Shown here: positions 25,906 to 35,022 of the stretch, piece by piece | How the letters are laid out: each line of letters starts with the position of its first letter | How positions within the stretch are numbered: the first letter of the stretch is position 1 | Virus record (IMG/VR): IMGVR_UViG_3300035698_013504 | Span: 124,001 to 188,000 of that record | DNA: 64,000 nucleotides | Direction: 5' to 3' (one strand) | Source: a virus | Notes under the pieces: generated by a model | Seen by the model: only the letters and a program-made list of their open reading frames with translations | Databases searched by the model: none | What the model was told of the DNA's origin: nothing | Made by a program: the position numbers and the translations under genes

Positions 25906-26870
25906 TGGGCGCTGACATGCTTGGAATTACCATTAGTTGGCCGCTCGGCAAAACCCGAGAGGTCACTAACAGGAACGTTGACTGGCTGTTTAGCGTAGCG
26001 GCGGACCGTATCCCAGAGCTTACTGAAGACGACCTAGAGTACTTCTTTGATCACTGTTGGCATACTGACACCCAAGAGGTTGAAGGTTTGCCGCGGGATG
26101 AGATCGAGCGTGAGCTAAAGGATATCAGAGAGTCGCTGACTGTGTCGTTGCGGGAGGTTAAGTCTGCAGCGGATGGCCATCATCGTTACGCCTTCCTCGA
26201 TGTTGTTGGTGACCGAGAGGTTCTCTTCGCAGGCGGGCTGTCATGGGGTGACGAGCCGAACGAGTTGTACACCCACATGAACAACGTTGTTACGGCCGGT
26301 CTTTTTGACCAAGACTCTCCCAAGAGCTACGAGGAACATCTCTCCGAGTCGTACGTTGAGTCGGACGGCAATTGCCCAATCTGTGGCGATAGTGATATAG
26401 TTGGTGACAGCCTTAACGTGGACACGCAGTGCGTTACGCAAGAAATCTTCTGCAGCAACTGCGAGTCGAGATGGTACGATTTCTACAAGTTGCAGGGTTT
26501 GTTCAACCTGCATATCTGTGAGGAGGACGGTGACGTGAGTGAGAATCTTTCAGAGATCCCGGATCGGGAGTTTAACCTGGAGCACGCTGAAGGCACGCTA
26601 TTTGGTGTGCGCCTCAGGGGTAATGCTGACGGTAAGGACGCGGTCCGTGACGTAACTCGCGAGGACGCGATGGCGAGAGCTGTCGTAGCCAACAGCATCG
26701 CGAAACTTAGGCCGGAGTTGAAGGACAAGCTTCTCAACCAGGTTGGTATGATCATCGACGCGTGTAACAAGTCGCGCAAGCTTAACAACATGACGCCGTA
26801 CCAGTCTTCGTTTGTCCAGGCGATCCTTGCGGAGCGCGAGGATGAACGTATTGATGCTAAGCGCAAATAG
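25905..26870 (+). CDS. Hypothetical protein with a zinc ribbon
   Basis: 321 aa. A Cys4 ribbon lies in the middle (CPICGDSDIVG, then FCSNCESRWYDF) flanked by acidic helical regions. The C-terminal 80 residues are helical (ELKDKLLNQVGMIIDACNKS). No enzyme motif. A terminator follows. Confidence 0.65.
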   Translation: MGADMLGITISWPLGKTREVTNRNVDWLFSVAADRIPELTEDDLEYFFDHCWHTDTQEVEGLPRDEIERELKDIRESLTVSLREVKSAADGHHRYAFLDVVGDREVLFAGGLSWGDEPNELYTHMNNVVTAGLFDQDSPKSYEEHLSESYVESDGNCPICGDSDIVGDSLNVDTQCVTQEIFCSNCESRWYDFYKLQGLFNLHICEEDGDVSENLSEIPDREFNLEHAEGTLFGVRLRGNADGKDAVRDVTREDAMARAVVANSIAKLRPELKDKLLNQVGMIIDACNKSRKLNNMTPYQSSFVQAILAEREDERIDAKRK

Positions 26871-26893
26871 CCCTGTTCGTAATTTACCCAAAG

Positions 26894-26930
26894 CCGCGCG
26901 GTCCCTATAAACGGGTCGCGCGGTTTTCTT
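26894..26930 (+). terminator. Rho-independent terminator
   Basis: CCGCGCG (26894-26900) pairs with CGCGCGG (26917-26923), with an inner CCC/GGG stem. TTTTCTTT follows directly. Ends the operon that carries the MazG-like gene. Confidence 0.78.
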
Positions 26931-26943
26931 TGGAGATATACGT

Positions 26944-27453
26944 ATGAGCGTTGCAAGACCTGACTGGCCGGACCACGACTTTTCCGTTGCGTCCATCAAG
27001 AGCTTTATGGGGATGGACACGCTTGGCTACAACTGTTCTCTCCGCTGGGGCAATAAGAAGGTTGCTGATGTTGTCAACGACGGTAGTGGTGGAGAAACCA
27101 TAATCAGCTGGGCGCGGAACGATAACGCTGTTGCGGCCCGAGAGGCGGCGGAAGAATTGGTTACCAGACTTCCAGACCTTCCTCCTTTCGGTGGCTTTAA
27201 GGGGTCGTTGCCGATCGATTCCGCTGAGTTCTTTGTTGACCTCATCTATGAGGATGCGGAGCAGGTGAAAGAGTACAGACGTATTACCAAGAGCGACAAG
27301 CGCGTAGCGTTCCGCCTCATTGGTGATACGGAGGGCGAGTACCGCCTATACAGTATCCCGTATACGAAGGAGTTTGCAGAAAAGCTTCGCGCTAAGCACG
27401 GCGATGAGCTGGAGTGCATCCTTAACGAGAGTCCCCTATTGGAGGCAGCGTAA
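26944..27453 (+). CDS. Hypothetical 169-aa protein
   Basis: First gene after the terminator, with GGAGATAT before the ATG. Balanced alpha/beta composition; no Cys cluster. The C-terminal part (FRLIGDTEGEYRLYSIPYTKEF) looks like a small sheet followed by a helix. Unknown. The last base of its stop is shared with the next ATG. Confidence 0.6.
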   Translation: MSVARPDWPDHDFSVASIKSFMGMDTLGYNCSLRWGNKKVADVVNDGSGGETIISWARNDNAVAAREAAEELVTRLPDLPPFGGFKGSLPIDSAEFFVDLIYEDAEQVKEYRRITKSDKRVAFRLIGDTEGEYRLYSIPYTKEFAEKLRAKHGDELECILNESPLLEAA

Positions 27454-27698
27454 TGCTTTGGGCTGTTGTAGAAATCACACGAGATGAACCCTCTGTAGTC
27501 CTGTTCGGTACGAAGGGTGAAGCGATTGATGAAGCCATTTTGCGCCTGGAGGAGGGCAACGTCACAATAACTGAAAGCATCATTGATGACTTTGAAGCTG
27601 AGGGCTCGTACTGCGAGTCGTGTTGGGCGGTGCATGTTGTGCCTGCTGACCCTTGTCCTCAGTTGCTTAAAGCGGGGCCAACATGTCATTCGGCGTGA
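27453..27698 (+). CDS. Small hypothetical protein
   Basis: 81 aa, TAATG overlap with the previous gene. The N-terminus LWAVVEITRDEPSVVLFGTK resembles a short beta-hairpin domain. Two pairs of cysteines occur near the end (YCESCWAV, DPCPQ). Unrecognised. Confidence 0.55.
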   Translation: MLWAVVEITRDEPSVVLFGTKGEAIDEAILRLEEGNVTITESIIDDFEAEGSYCESCWAVHVVPADPCPQLLKAGPTCHSA

Positions 27699-28108
27699 TG
27701 AAGACGGCAGCGCTGTATGCAAAGCGAATCAATTCTGCTTGTCGACTTTGTCGTCGTCGTAACGAGATAGATAGCCCCGTTATGGTTTCAGGTACAAATG
27801 TGCCGTTTCGGATTAAAGGCTCACAGGTAAAGGCCACGGTATTTGGAACCGAAACGCACTACTGTCTCCGCTGTTTTCGAGCGCTCGTTAGCGCCGCGAT
27901 GAAGTCGAGTCCGGAGATACGGGAGGCGGTAACGTCGAACGCGTCGTTCTCCAAGCTCTTGCTTGGGTATGGTATGGACCACCTTTGTGTTGGGCAGTCC
28001 ACCCTACTAGGTGGTCGTGATTGGGTGCTTGTGCCAAATGTGGTGTGCCCTGAAGATGACATGTTAAGACCCTTTTGGGATCAGGTTAGAGAGGAAGTAC
28101 AAGTATGA
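27683..28108 (+). CDS. Cysteine-containing hypothetical protein
   Basis: 141 aa. CRLCRRR near 19 and YCLRCF near 59 form a possible Cys4 zinc site. The rest is helical. It overlaps the glutaredoxin-like gene by 4 bases. No known function. Confidence 0.6.
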   Translation: MSFGVMKTAALYAKRINSACRLCRRRNEIDSPVMVSGTNVPFRIKGSQVKATVFGTETHYCLRCFRALVSAAMKSSPEIREAVTSNASFSKLLLGYGMDHLCVGQSTLLGGRDWVLVPNVVCPEDDMLRPFWDQVREEVQV

Positions 28109-28461
28109 TGCATATTACGGTTTTTGGTAAAGAAGATTGTTCGCTTTGTAAGGCGATCAAGGAGCTGTTCTCAAATCACATCGCTGGCGGGCGCCTTAAC
28201 GCGACGATTGATGTCTTTGAGTTTCCAACGTCGCTGGTAGGCACGTCGGTGGAGCAGCGAGGAGTTCTTGCGAACATCCGCGGGGATATGGCGTTTCATG
28301 ATCTTTATGAGGCTCCGGCGGTACTCGTTCGTTCTGCCCCTGAAGGTACTGTGATTTGGCAAGCCGGGGAGATCAAGAGTATTAAGACGATCCCCACAGG
28401 CAAGATCATTCGGGCGTCAAGTGGCGACGAGGACAGCCTCAACGCCCTGGCCCAAGGTTAG
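28105..28461 (+). CDS. Glutaredoxin/thioredoxin-like protein
   Basis: 118 aa. ITVFGKEDCSLCKAIKEL at the N-terminus gives the beta strand plus CxxC active site of the thioredoxin fold, and APAVLVR near 71 supplies the cis-proline-like region. Phage glutaredoxins usually serve as electron donors to ribonucleotide reductase; no reductase gene is in this window. Ends at a palindrome. Confidence 0.78.
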   Translation: MMHITVFGKEDCSLCKAIKELFSNHIAGGRLNATIDVFEFPTSLVGTSVEQRGVLANIRGDMAFHDLYEAPAVLVRSAPEGTVIWQAGEIKSIKTIPTGKIIRASSGDEDSLNALAQG

Positions 28462-28506
28462 CAACGCGTTGCTGAAATACCTCAAATAGTTGTCTTGCAT
28501 TTCAGC
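28460..28506. promoter_or_regulatory. Operator-like inverted repeats at a promoter
   Basis: The perfect palindrome AGCAAC-GC-GTTGCT (28460-28473) is followed by a second inverted repeat, GCTGAAAT (28471-28478) with ATTTCAGC (28499-28506), which spans the -35 box of the promoter at 28495. Related AGCA...TTGCT sequences occur at two other promoters, suggesting a shared regulator. Confidence 0.45.
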
Positions 28507-28523
28507 GGCTGTGTGGGTATAAT
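28495..28523 (+). promoter_or_regulatory. Sigma70-type promoter
   Basis: TTGCAT (28495-28500), 17-base spacer, consensus TATAAT (28518-28523) preceded by TGGG. About 30 bases before the ATG at 28555. Probably drives the 28.5-36.6 kb gene series. Confidence 0.7.
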
Positions 28524-28554
28524 GTTTACAACTGGTAGGTGGAGGCAATGACCG

Positions 28555-29487
28555 ATGGATAGTGTTCATGACTACAAGTTGGGTAAGATTGCCCACCTTC
28601 GTAGGCAGATTCACGAGAAGGTTCACTTCTTGAAGCAGTACCTGGGAGAGGAGCTAAGCGGCGCTACCTTCCAGGCGTATGTTGACGCAATGAGGGCCTG
28701 CCTCCGCCTACCGGTTGCAAGCAGGTCCGTATTAGCCGCGTCGTTATCTCAGTTCGCCGGAGAGGTTCTCACAAGTGACATGGCACGCCAGATAGAATAC
28801 ATGATGGCAGGTGGCCGGGATATGTTAGAGCCATCGGCCCTGTCTATGAAAGACGAGGCGCTGGACTTTGACTCCTCGGAGTCTCTTACTGAGGTTACGC
28901 AGCGGCGGAAAGCCGGGCAGGTGATCTTACCGTTTCAAGGCGTGTTGAAGCCGCAGTGGTTTCCCGTCGAGATAACAGACGGTGTGTTGTCATCTGCAGG
29001 CCGTAAGAATACGGTCTTTGTTGAGTTCTCGTTCATCATCGCGGCTGGGCCCGGCTCCGGAGCAACGCTGAAGCAGAAGGTTCCTAAGGGCTTTGTGCAT
29101 CAGTTTGCTGTAGCGCTGGGCTTACCGAAGTTCAAACGGTACCACCACCGCGAGCTTGTACGCATGTGGTTTACAGGTCTATGGGACCTAGTAGACGATA
29201 AGCCGACGTTGCAGAAGCACAGAGTAGAGCCGCACCACGTAACGCACAACCAGAAGACCTACCGAGCTCGTAGCCGCGCATGTATTCGGGAATGGAACGT
29301 TCTGTGTCACAACTGTCATGTAGGCTTCGAGGCGTGCCCCAACGGTACGCACTGGTTGACCCACACGGCAAAGGAGTGCAGGAATGGCCATCGTGGGTGG
29401 TTCCTGAAAGAAGGTACATCACCGCTATGTCTTCGTTGTCAGGAGGCAGCAGTTCGAAGGAGGAGACGAAGTGCCGCTACAGCTTAG
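28555..29487 (+). CDS. Hypothetical protein with a Cys/His-rich C-terminus
   Basis: 310 aa. The N-terminal 240 residues are helical/mixed. The C-terminal 70 contain a Cys/His cluster (VLCHNCHVGFEAC, KECRNGH, PLCLRCQ) that could bind two zinc ions, and an Arg-rich tail. DNA or RNA binding is likely; no catalytic motif. First gene after the promoter at 28495. Confidence 0.65.
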   Translation: MDSVHDYKLGKIAHLRRQIHEKVHFLKQYLGEELSGATFQAYVDAMRACLRLPVASRSVLAASLSQFAGEVLTSDMARQIEYMMAGGRDMLEPSALSMKDEALDFDSSESLTEVTQRRKAGQVILPFQGVLKPQWFPVEITDGVLSSAGRKNTVFVEFSFIIAAGPGSGATLKQKVPKGFVHQFAVALGLPKFKRYHHRELVRMWFTGLWDLVDDKPTLQKHRVEPHHVTHNQKTYRARSRACIREWNVLCHNCHVGFEACPNGTHWLTHTAKECRNGHRGWFLKEGTSPLCLRCQEAAVRRRRRSAATA

Positions 29488-29995
29488 ACCAACGGACGGG
29501 TCTGATAACAGACTGTACTGTCCGGATCGTGACGTCGTCTATTTGTTCCCGGCGCTTGTTCGTCGGATGATGCATTCGTTTGATGACCAGGACTTGGAGG
29601 AGGTTTGGTGGCTCAACTATCCGCCGGGTCTAATAGAGGCCGCGAAGTCAATGGCCTTGTTCTGGGACCTCGCGCGTGACGGCAACGTACCCGCGGAAGA
29701 CGTGCTGGACAGGTGCGGGTTTACGTCTTTGAGTCTTCAGATACGGCTTGCGGTCTCGCATAGGTTCTTCCAGCTGTTCTTGCAGTCGTACATCGTGTAC
29801 CTGCGTGATATCACAACGCCCGGCGAGCCCCTTCCGGACAAGATTGTCAGTGACTACAACCATCTGCGGTTTGCAGAAACCTATAAGTCGTGGGGGCCGC
29901 TAAGAAGGTGGACCCACCGAGCAGTGCGTTGTGTACGTCGGTGGTTTGAGGCCACGAAGTACGACGCTCCGGGAGAAAAATGTCAATCAGAATAG
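29471..29995 (+). CDS. Hypothetical 174-aa protein
   Basis: GTG start with AGGAGGAGA upstream. Mainly helical, aromatic-rich (EEVWWLNYPPGLIEAAK), with a basic C-terminal helix (RRWTHRAVRCVRRWFEATKY). No family known. Overlaps the exonuclease start by 16 bases. Confidence 0.6.
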   Translation: MPLQLRPTDGSDNRLYCPDRDVVYLFPALVRRMMHSFDDQDLEEVWWLNYPPGLIEAAKSMALFWDLARDGNVPAEDVLDRCGFTSLSLQIRLAVSHRFFQLFLQSYIVYLRDITTPGEPLPDKIVSDYNHLRFAETYKSWGPLRRWTHRAVRCVRRWFEATKYDAPGEKCQSE

Positions 29996-30693
29996 AACTT
30001 CAGAGGCTGACAGGCATGTTGCAGCAGATCGCCAACAGCTTTGGACTTGAAGACCTTCCCCGTAAGTACCTCGTGTTGGACTGCGAGACTTCGGGCGTCG
30101 ATAAAAACAACGACAGTATCATTCAAGTAGGGTACTGCGCTGTTGATTATGGAAAACCTCAGCTGATGGGCTCGATTACCATAAACCGCCCGCCGGGTGT
30201 CGTACGGGACTGGCCTATTATCACAAAGATCACGGGACTTACGCAGGCTGACCTTGACGTTGCTATGTCCCCTGAGGCCATATTCCCTAGATTCATGGAT
30301 ATGATTAAGGATTGGCTGGACAAGGACCATTTGCTCGTTGGCCACAACTTCATACGGTTTGACCTGCCCTTCTTTAATCGGGCGTTCGCTTCGGTAGGTG
30401 ACACTAGACGGATACCGGCTGACCGGTGTCTTGATACGGGTATGATGGTGAAGGCGTCACGCCTGAACCTGTCTATGTTGCCCAAGGAGAGCTTCAGATC
30501 TTTTGCTACGCGGGTGGACAGTATCCGCCGTCGTGGCGTCTACTGGTCGCTTGACAGGTACTGCATTGATGCTTACGGCCTTGAGAAGCGCGGTGCGGAT
30601 AGGACTAAGGCTCATGATGCAGGCTATGACTGTTTCATGACTCACCTCTTGCTTGAGGCCATGCGAGAGCAGCATGAGGAGGCGCAGCAATGA
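29980..30693 (+). CDS. DnaQ-like DEDDh 3'-5' exonuclease
   Basis: 237 aa. Exo I LVLDCETSGVD near residue 32, Exo II GHNFIRFDLPFFNRAF near 120, and Exo III HDAGYDC near 216 with the His of the DEDDh type. Likely a proofreading or RNA/DNA-trimming exonuclease. The phage polymerase already carries its own exonuclease domain, so this may act on other 3' ends. Confidence 0.85.
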   Translation: MSIRIELQRLTGMLQQIANSFGLEDLPRKYLVLDCETSGVDKNNDSIIQVGYCAVDYGKPQLMGSITINRPPGVVRDWPIITKITGLTQADLDVAMSPEAIFPRFMDMIKDWLDKDHLLVGHNFIRFDLPFFNRAFASVGDTRRIPADRCLDTGMMVKASRLNLSMLPKESFRSFATRVDSIRRRGVYWSLDRYCIDAYGLEKRGADRTKAHDAGYDCFMTHLLLEAMREQHEEAQQ

Positions 30694-31031
30694 GGTACTG
30701 CAAGAAGCCCGTTGCGGTAGAAGCCGTAAGGTGGTTTAAGAATGGGGACCACCCCGACGACGGGAAGGAAACCTTCACAGATGATGATGGTACTCATCTT
30801 TATGGGGGCAAGGTAGTTCGACGTTATCGCCATCCAGAGCATAGTGGGCTAAGCATGTGTGACCAGTGCGGGGTTAAGATGCATTACCACGGCTGGCTTG
30901 ACACACTTGAGGGTGGGCAGGTTGTCTGTCCGGGTGACTGGATTATCACGGTAGAGGGCGAAATGTGTCTCTGTAAACCGAGAGTCTTTGACGCGATGTA
31001 CGAACCTATGGAGGTAGATGACAATGGGTAG
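30690..31031 (+). CDS. Conserved small phage protein (PGDWI family)
   Basis: 113 aa. RYCKKPVAVEAVRWF at the N-terminus and VCPGDWIITVEGEMCLCKP near the end match a very common small phage protein of unknown function. CDQCG near 58 is an added Cys pair. A shorter relative is encoded at 51868. Coupled to its neighbours by ATGA overlaps. Confidence 0.75.
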   Translation: MRYCKKPVAVEAVRWFKNGDHPDDGKETFTDDDGTHLYGGKVVRRYRHPEHSGLSMCDQCGVKMHYHGWLDTLEGGQVVCPGDWIITVEGEMCLCKPRVFDAMYEPMEVDDNG

Positions 31032-31617
31032 GCTACTTGCCCTAGACCCAGGAACGAAGTGCGGGTATGCGATTGTCGACTTCAGTGCCGACAACATGCC
31101 TAAGAAGGCCGACCCGAACCTTTGTGGTGTATGGGACTTGGCCGCTAAGCGCCACGAGGGCGCCGGGATGCGTTTCGTACGCTTCAAGAAGTTGCTGTTA
31201 GACACAGCCCCGACGATTGTTCTTTATGAAGAGGTACAGAGCCACTTCAAGTCGTCAGGAGCCGCACAGATGTACGGAGGTATCAGGAGTATCCTCGTGG
31301 CTTATTGCGAGGAGCATGAAGTACCGTACGCAGGTATCCCTGTGGGTACCATTAAGAAGCGCGCGACAGGTAAGGGTAACTGCGGCAAGGTTCCCATGAT
31401 CTCAGCGGCCATTGACTTCTTTGGCGCGATACAGCTCAATCCTGACCGAGCTGGTAAGGGTGACGACGACATCGCTGATGCGTTGTGGATCGCCCAGATC
31501 GGCGTTGAAGACTACATTGAGGGAGCAGTAGATGGCGGCCAGGAAGAAGTTCGAGACCAGGATGGTAGTCCGGATATCGCCGAACCAGGTGGTGCTGAGG
31601 ATTCTGGAGCGGTGTGA
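31024..31617 (+). CDS. RuvC-like Holliday junction resolvase
   Basis: 197 aa from ATG 31024 (GGAGG nine bases upstream; ATG 31018 is too close to it). RuvC core: LALDPGTKCGYAIVD at the N-terminus (first Asp), VLYEEVQSH near 65 (Glu), and GKGDDDIADALWIA near 150 (acidic pair). The family cuts four-way junctions; in a phage it would resolve recombination intermediates and branched DNA before packaging. Confidence 0.85.
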   Translation: MGRLLALDPGTKCGYAIVDFSADNMPKKADPNLCGVWDLAAKRHEGAGMRFVRFKKLLLDTAPTIVLYEEVQSHFKSSGAAQMYGGIRSILVAYCEEHEVPYAGIPVGTIKKRATGKGNCGKVPMISAAIDFFGAIQLNPDRAGKGDDDIADALWIAQIGVEDYIEGAVDGGQEEVRDQDGSPDIAEPGGAEDSGAV

Positions 31618-31870
31618 CTCGGTTGATGGTAAGGCCTGGTGGCGCCTAGAGGTGGACGACGGCATAACGCTGTCGACGCTGTACACGTGGATCGACAATA
31701 ACTTATTGAACGACTGCGGCGAGGTTAAGTGCGAGAGCGCCCGACAAGTGCTGAGTCTTATTGGTAAGGCGGTAGTCGCCCCGGGTTGTAGCGTTGACAT
31801 ATCTTCCAACATCAAGTGGCCAGTGTGGCGACTTTACATCAAGCACCTTATAACAGGAGGCTACGAGTGA
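31532..31870 (+). CDS. Hypothetical 112-aa protein
   Basis: ATG with GAGGGAG upstream. Basic N-terminus (ARKKFETRMVVRI), Trp-rich middle. Overlaps the end of the resolvase gene by 86 bases. No family recognised. Confidence 0.55.
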   Translation: MAARKKFETRMVVRISPNQVVLRILERCDSVDGKAWWRLEVDDGITLSTLYTWIDNNLLNDCGEVKCESARQVLSLIGKAVVAPGCSVDISSNIKWPVWRLYIKHLITGGYE

Positions 31871-32856
31871 GAGACCATCAGATACTTGGTTCAGATGGAC
31901 AGCCGATCACTGACCCTGAGGACATCAACGTCTTGATGATCGAGGCAAAGCGAGCGTTGCAGGACAACGAAACAGCGTTGTTGGTTCATGCAATGACTCA
32001 GGCGCATCAGATCTATCAGTTCGCTAGAGCTGAGCTGGAGACAAAGAACCTATCCCCCGACGTGTTACAGGTACTTGTTGAGTCTTCGACAGGTAAGGCA
32101 ACGAAGGGATTCACGATTCAGCAGTTGGTCAGAAGTCTTAAGAAGAAGACGGTTCCGTTTCTTGAGCACAAGATGGCCAACTTCCGCAAGGAAGAGAACA
32201 AGAGGAAGGAGCAAGCGAAGAAGATAGAACGCGCGCTTCCTCCTGTAGGTTTCCGTATGCCGCTGAAGTCTATGCAGGACAAGGTGGAGAGGTTTACGCT
32301 GTCGAGTGCCTTCGTCGTAGCAGGCAAGGATCATACTGGACAGATGGGTCTGCTTCAGCATACAGCGAAGCATTTCAAGGATCAAGAATACCGTGTTGCG
32401 TATCTTAGCGGCGCGGACTATACCCCTGACAAGGGCGGCGTACCGTGGGCTACAATGCTCATGCCTGCGTCTTGGTGGGCAGGGGCTGCGGCTAGTGCCC
32501 AGACGTTCGCAGAGGCGCTGGCCCCTGTTGCAGAGCAGGACATGCAGTTCCTTTTCGTCGAGAACCTCTCTGTGGCCTGTGGCGTACAGGACTCCTTCGA
32601 GTCTATGCGTGACTGGACGCAGCGTGCGATGGCTTTGCTCGTGTCGTGGTGTAAGTCGAAGCGGGTGGCCCTCTTTATGGGGCTGGACGTTTCACAGTGT
32701 GTGGACCCGGACAACCTCGAGACTGATTTCCCGTTTCTTGCTGACATACCCTATGTCGTAGCGAGATCCGGGGGTGTCGAGGGTACTGATGGTGTGTTGA
32801 TGCACGTCATCGTTGAGAATGACACAGTTCCACTGGAGGATGATGATGGCGAGTAG
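31867..32856 (+). CDS. Putative RecA-fold protein with a degenerate P-loop
   Basis: 329 aa from a GTG preceded by AGGAGG. After a Lys-rich helical segment, residues about 145-290 read like a RecA/DnaB-type core: a strand then GKDHTGQMGL where Walker A would be, QEYRVAYLSGADY, and MQFLFVENLS where Walker B would be. The Lys-Ser/Thr of Walker A is lost, so ATP binding is doubtful. The fold call is inference. Confidence 0.5.
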   Translation: MRDHQILGSDGQPITDPEDINVLMIEAKRALQDNETALLVHAMTQAHQIYQFARAELETKNLSPDVLQVLVESSTGKATKGFTIQQLVRSLKKKTVPFLEHKMANFRKEENKRKEQAKKIERALPPVGFRMPLKSMQDKVERFTLSSAFVVAGKDHTGQMGLLQHTAKHFKDQEYRVAYLSGADYTPDKGGVPWATMLMPASWWAGAAASAQTFAEALAPVAEQDMQFLFVENLSVACGVQDSFESMRDWTQRAMALLVSWCKSKRVALFMGLDVSQCVDPDNLETDFPFLADIPYVVARSGGVEGTDGVLMHVIVENDTVPLEDDDGE

Positions 32857-33469
32857 TGAAGCTCCCCTATTTCTTGGCTTTGTTACTGAGGCCCTGCCGG
32901 ATTGGGCGTCGTACATTCCCCCGATTGTCGCCCCGTCGAATTACAAAGACGAGGTTAAGATCATGGCGTACATTGATAAGCGGCAGGACGAGCTGCTGTC
33001 TTCGGCGCACGTAGGTTCGCTTACCGGGCGTGTGACTGGCTTCTCGGCGGTCAATATTGATGGTGAGGTTATAGCCGAAGGATGTACCGCGGTTGACTTC
33101 ACGAACATATTTGGTTCTGGGGGCACCCGGGAGATTCAGTGTGAGCACGCGGAAGATAACTTCTTTGGGTCTTTTCAAGTCCATTACATTGCCCCTGCGC
33201 TCGTAGGCTTTGGGCTGAAGGACCGGCTGCGGCAACTATCTATCCAGTTAGCGGCTGACGGAATCCTGCCGCCCACGTGGATGTGGCAAGTACCGGTGTT
33301 CAACTCGTTCGCTTATGGTATCGTCGACCCGCTTCGTATAGCCGATTGTGGCATAGACGAGCTTCCGGCCTTGCTGTACCGTCTTGGTGTTGACCAGGAT
33401 CGGTTTGACTTTTCCACCCCTGTCGGTTACGCACAGGCGGCAAGGATTATCTATGGGAGGTTTGTGTAA
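32846..33469 (+). CDS. Hypothetical 207-aa protein
   Basis: Three consecutive ATG codons begin the frame; the third, at 32846, is best spaced from GGAGG. Alpha/beta composition with a Phe/Ala-rich C-terminus. No motif identified. Lies in a run of unknown genes driven from 28495. Confidence 0.6.
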   Translation: MASSEAPLFLGFVTEALPDWASYIPPIVAPSNYKDEVKIMAYIDKRQDELLSSAHVGSLTGRVTGFSAVNIDGEVIAEGCTAVDFTNIFGSGGTREIQCEHAEDNFFGSFQVHYIAPALVGFGLKDRLRQLSIQLAADGILPPTWMWQVPVFNSFAYGIVDPLRIADCGIDELPALLYRLGVDQDRFDFSTPVGYAQAARIIYGRFV

Positions 33470-33470
33470 C

Positions 33471-34097
33471 ATGACAGAGCCTGTACAGATGCGTCAGAAG
33501 GGCGAGCCTGACCCGGTGAAGTCCCCTGACAAGAGTATCAAAGGTGTTCGTACTCTCGCTGACCTTCGTAGCGAAGGTTACAGACCGTTCTCCATATCGT
33601 TGCTACACGCCTACGCTGGTGTGGACTTCGACATCGTTGCCCGGTTTGCCGAGGAGAGCAAGGAGACCGTAAGGTCTATGGCTATTAACTTTCCCTTCCC
33701 CCTCTTCAGTGTTGATAGCGAGTGGACTCGTCTATTGCATATCATCAACGAAGATGTGTGGGAGACGTTCAGGGCATTCATGATGGGTGTCGTGTTCGCC
33801 AATACTCCCGAGCAGGAGTATTGGAAGGCCACGCCCGCGCTGGGTACGCTTCAGGACCCGTTCGCGAGGATGACGAACCCGACGGAGGAGCCGGAACGTT
33901 GTTCGTTAGACGTGCTGCTCCCCATCGGCAACAAGCGGAGTCTTGGTATTATCCCCCACACCATTGAGGTTGAGGACGCCGAGGCGCCGGTCAGGATCGT
34001 ACAAATACCTACATCGATCACCTTGCAGTGGGGTCCGCCGGATCCCCGGGTTGTCGAGGAGGCTAAGGCCGTGTTTAGCACAGGAGACTTACAGTGA
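33471..34097 (+). CDS. Hypothetical 208-aa protein
   Basis: ATG at 33471 directly after the previous stop, GGGAGG upstream. Contains LRSEGYRPFSISLLHAYAG, a possible helical DNA-binding-like stretch, and a beta-rich C-terminal half with Pro residues. Unknown function. Confidence 0.6.
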   Translation: MTEPVQMRQKGEPDPVKSPDKSIKGVRTLADLRSEGYRPFSISLLHAYAGVDFDIVARFAEESKETVRSMAINFPFPLFSVDSEWTRLLHIINEDVWETFRAFMMGVVFANTPEQEYWKATPALGTLQDPFARMTNPTEEPERCSLDVLLPIGNKRSLGIIPHTIEVEDAEAPVRIVQIPTSITLQWGPPDPRVVEEAKAVFSTGDLQ

Positions 34098-34381
34098 ACC
34101 TCGTTATCGCAATGCCGGACAGCATCGACGCTGGAAACGCCGTAGTTGTAAACCCCGACCTTGAGGCCGACAGTCAGGCTCTCGGGTCGCACCATGAAAT
34201 TCACATGGAGCCCATCTTCTACTCGAAGACGGCGCTTGTGAACGGGCCGTCTATCAGGCTGGTGGACGACGACGGTAAGATCATCTTTGCCGGTGTCCTC
34301 CGTATCTCTGGTAAGACTGGACAGATGTCTCTTGAGAGACGTATGAACCCGGTCAAGCCCGCGATCGTATCCGGCGAATGA
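34094..34381 (+). CDS. Small hypothetical protein
   Basis: 95 aa from a GTG overlapping the upstream stop. Beta-rich sequence with alternating hydrophobics (SIRLVDDDGKIIFAGVLRI). Coupled to the next gene by ATGA. Unrecognised. Confidence 0.55.
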   Translation: MNLVIAMPDSIDAGNAVVVNPDLEADSQALGSHHEIHMEPIFYSKTALVNGPSIRLVDDDGKIIFAGVLRISGKTGQMSLERRMNPVKPAIVSGE

Positions 34382-35022
34382 TCAAATACGCGCACGTGCG
34401 TGAGATCGACGAGGGGGTGGAGGTTGTCGGTATATCCGGCGAGCCACCCGATGAGACGTTCAGGGTGTTGTCTTCGTGGAAGACGGCAGACGAGGCCATA
34501 TCTATCCTAGAGCTTAATGGGTGGAGTCGTGTTTGGTCCTCAGGTAAGTCTACCGGCCTTGTAGGTCCGCGGCTGTGGTGTCCTCCGGTAATGGGCCCTT
34601 CATTGGGTTCTTTGCCGGGGGTGCCCACTGCCTGCGTTCCCGTATCGTTCCTTGAAGCTTGTCCGTTCCCTGTTCACTCCGTGCATATTCCAGAGGTGAA
34701 CCATACGTATGATATCTTCCCGGAGATTGTTGAAGTTTTGGATCGCCGGTATGGTGCTATGTTTGGGTTCACTTACGGCGTGTCATCACTTATGGACATG
34801 TCATCTTCACTTGGCTATGGCCCTGTGCTTAACGCTGTGAGTCAGCGTGTTGGTGTAGGTATTCGTGCGATTGGTATTTGGTTTCGGCCCGAGGATGCTC
34901 AAACGGCCGCGTATAAGTACTTTGACAATTTGATCAGGAGAGACACAGATGGGAGTTTCTATGCGGAGGTTCGTGCGTACATTCACCGAAACGCGTTATC
35001 AGACGCTGACCCCGGGGGGTGA
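34378..35022 (+). CDS. Hypothetical 214-aa protein
   Basis: ATGA overlap with the previous gene. Pro/Gly-rich centre (PPVMGPSLGSLPGVPTACVP) between two folded-looking parts. No catalytic motif. Overlaps the next gene by 74 bases. Confidence 0.55.
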   Translation: MIKYAHVREIDEGVEVVGISGEPPDETFRVLSSWKTADEAISILELNGWSRVWSSGKSTGLVGPRLWCPPVMGPSLGSLPGVPTACVPVSFLEACPFPVHSVHIPEVNHTYDIFPEIVEVLDRRYGAMFGFTYGVSSLMDMSSSLGYGPVLNAVSQRVGVGIRAIGIWFRPEDAQTAAYKYFDNLIRRDTDGSFYAEVRAYIHRNALSDADPGG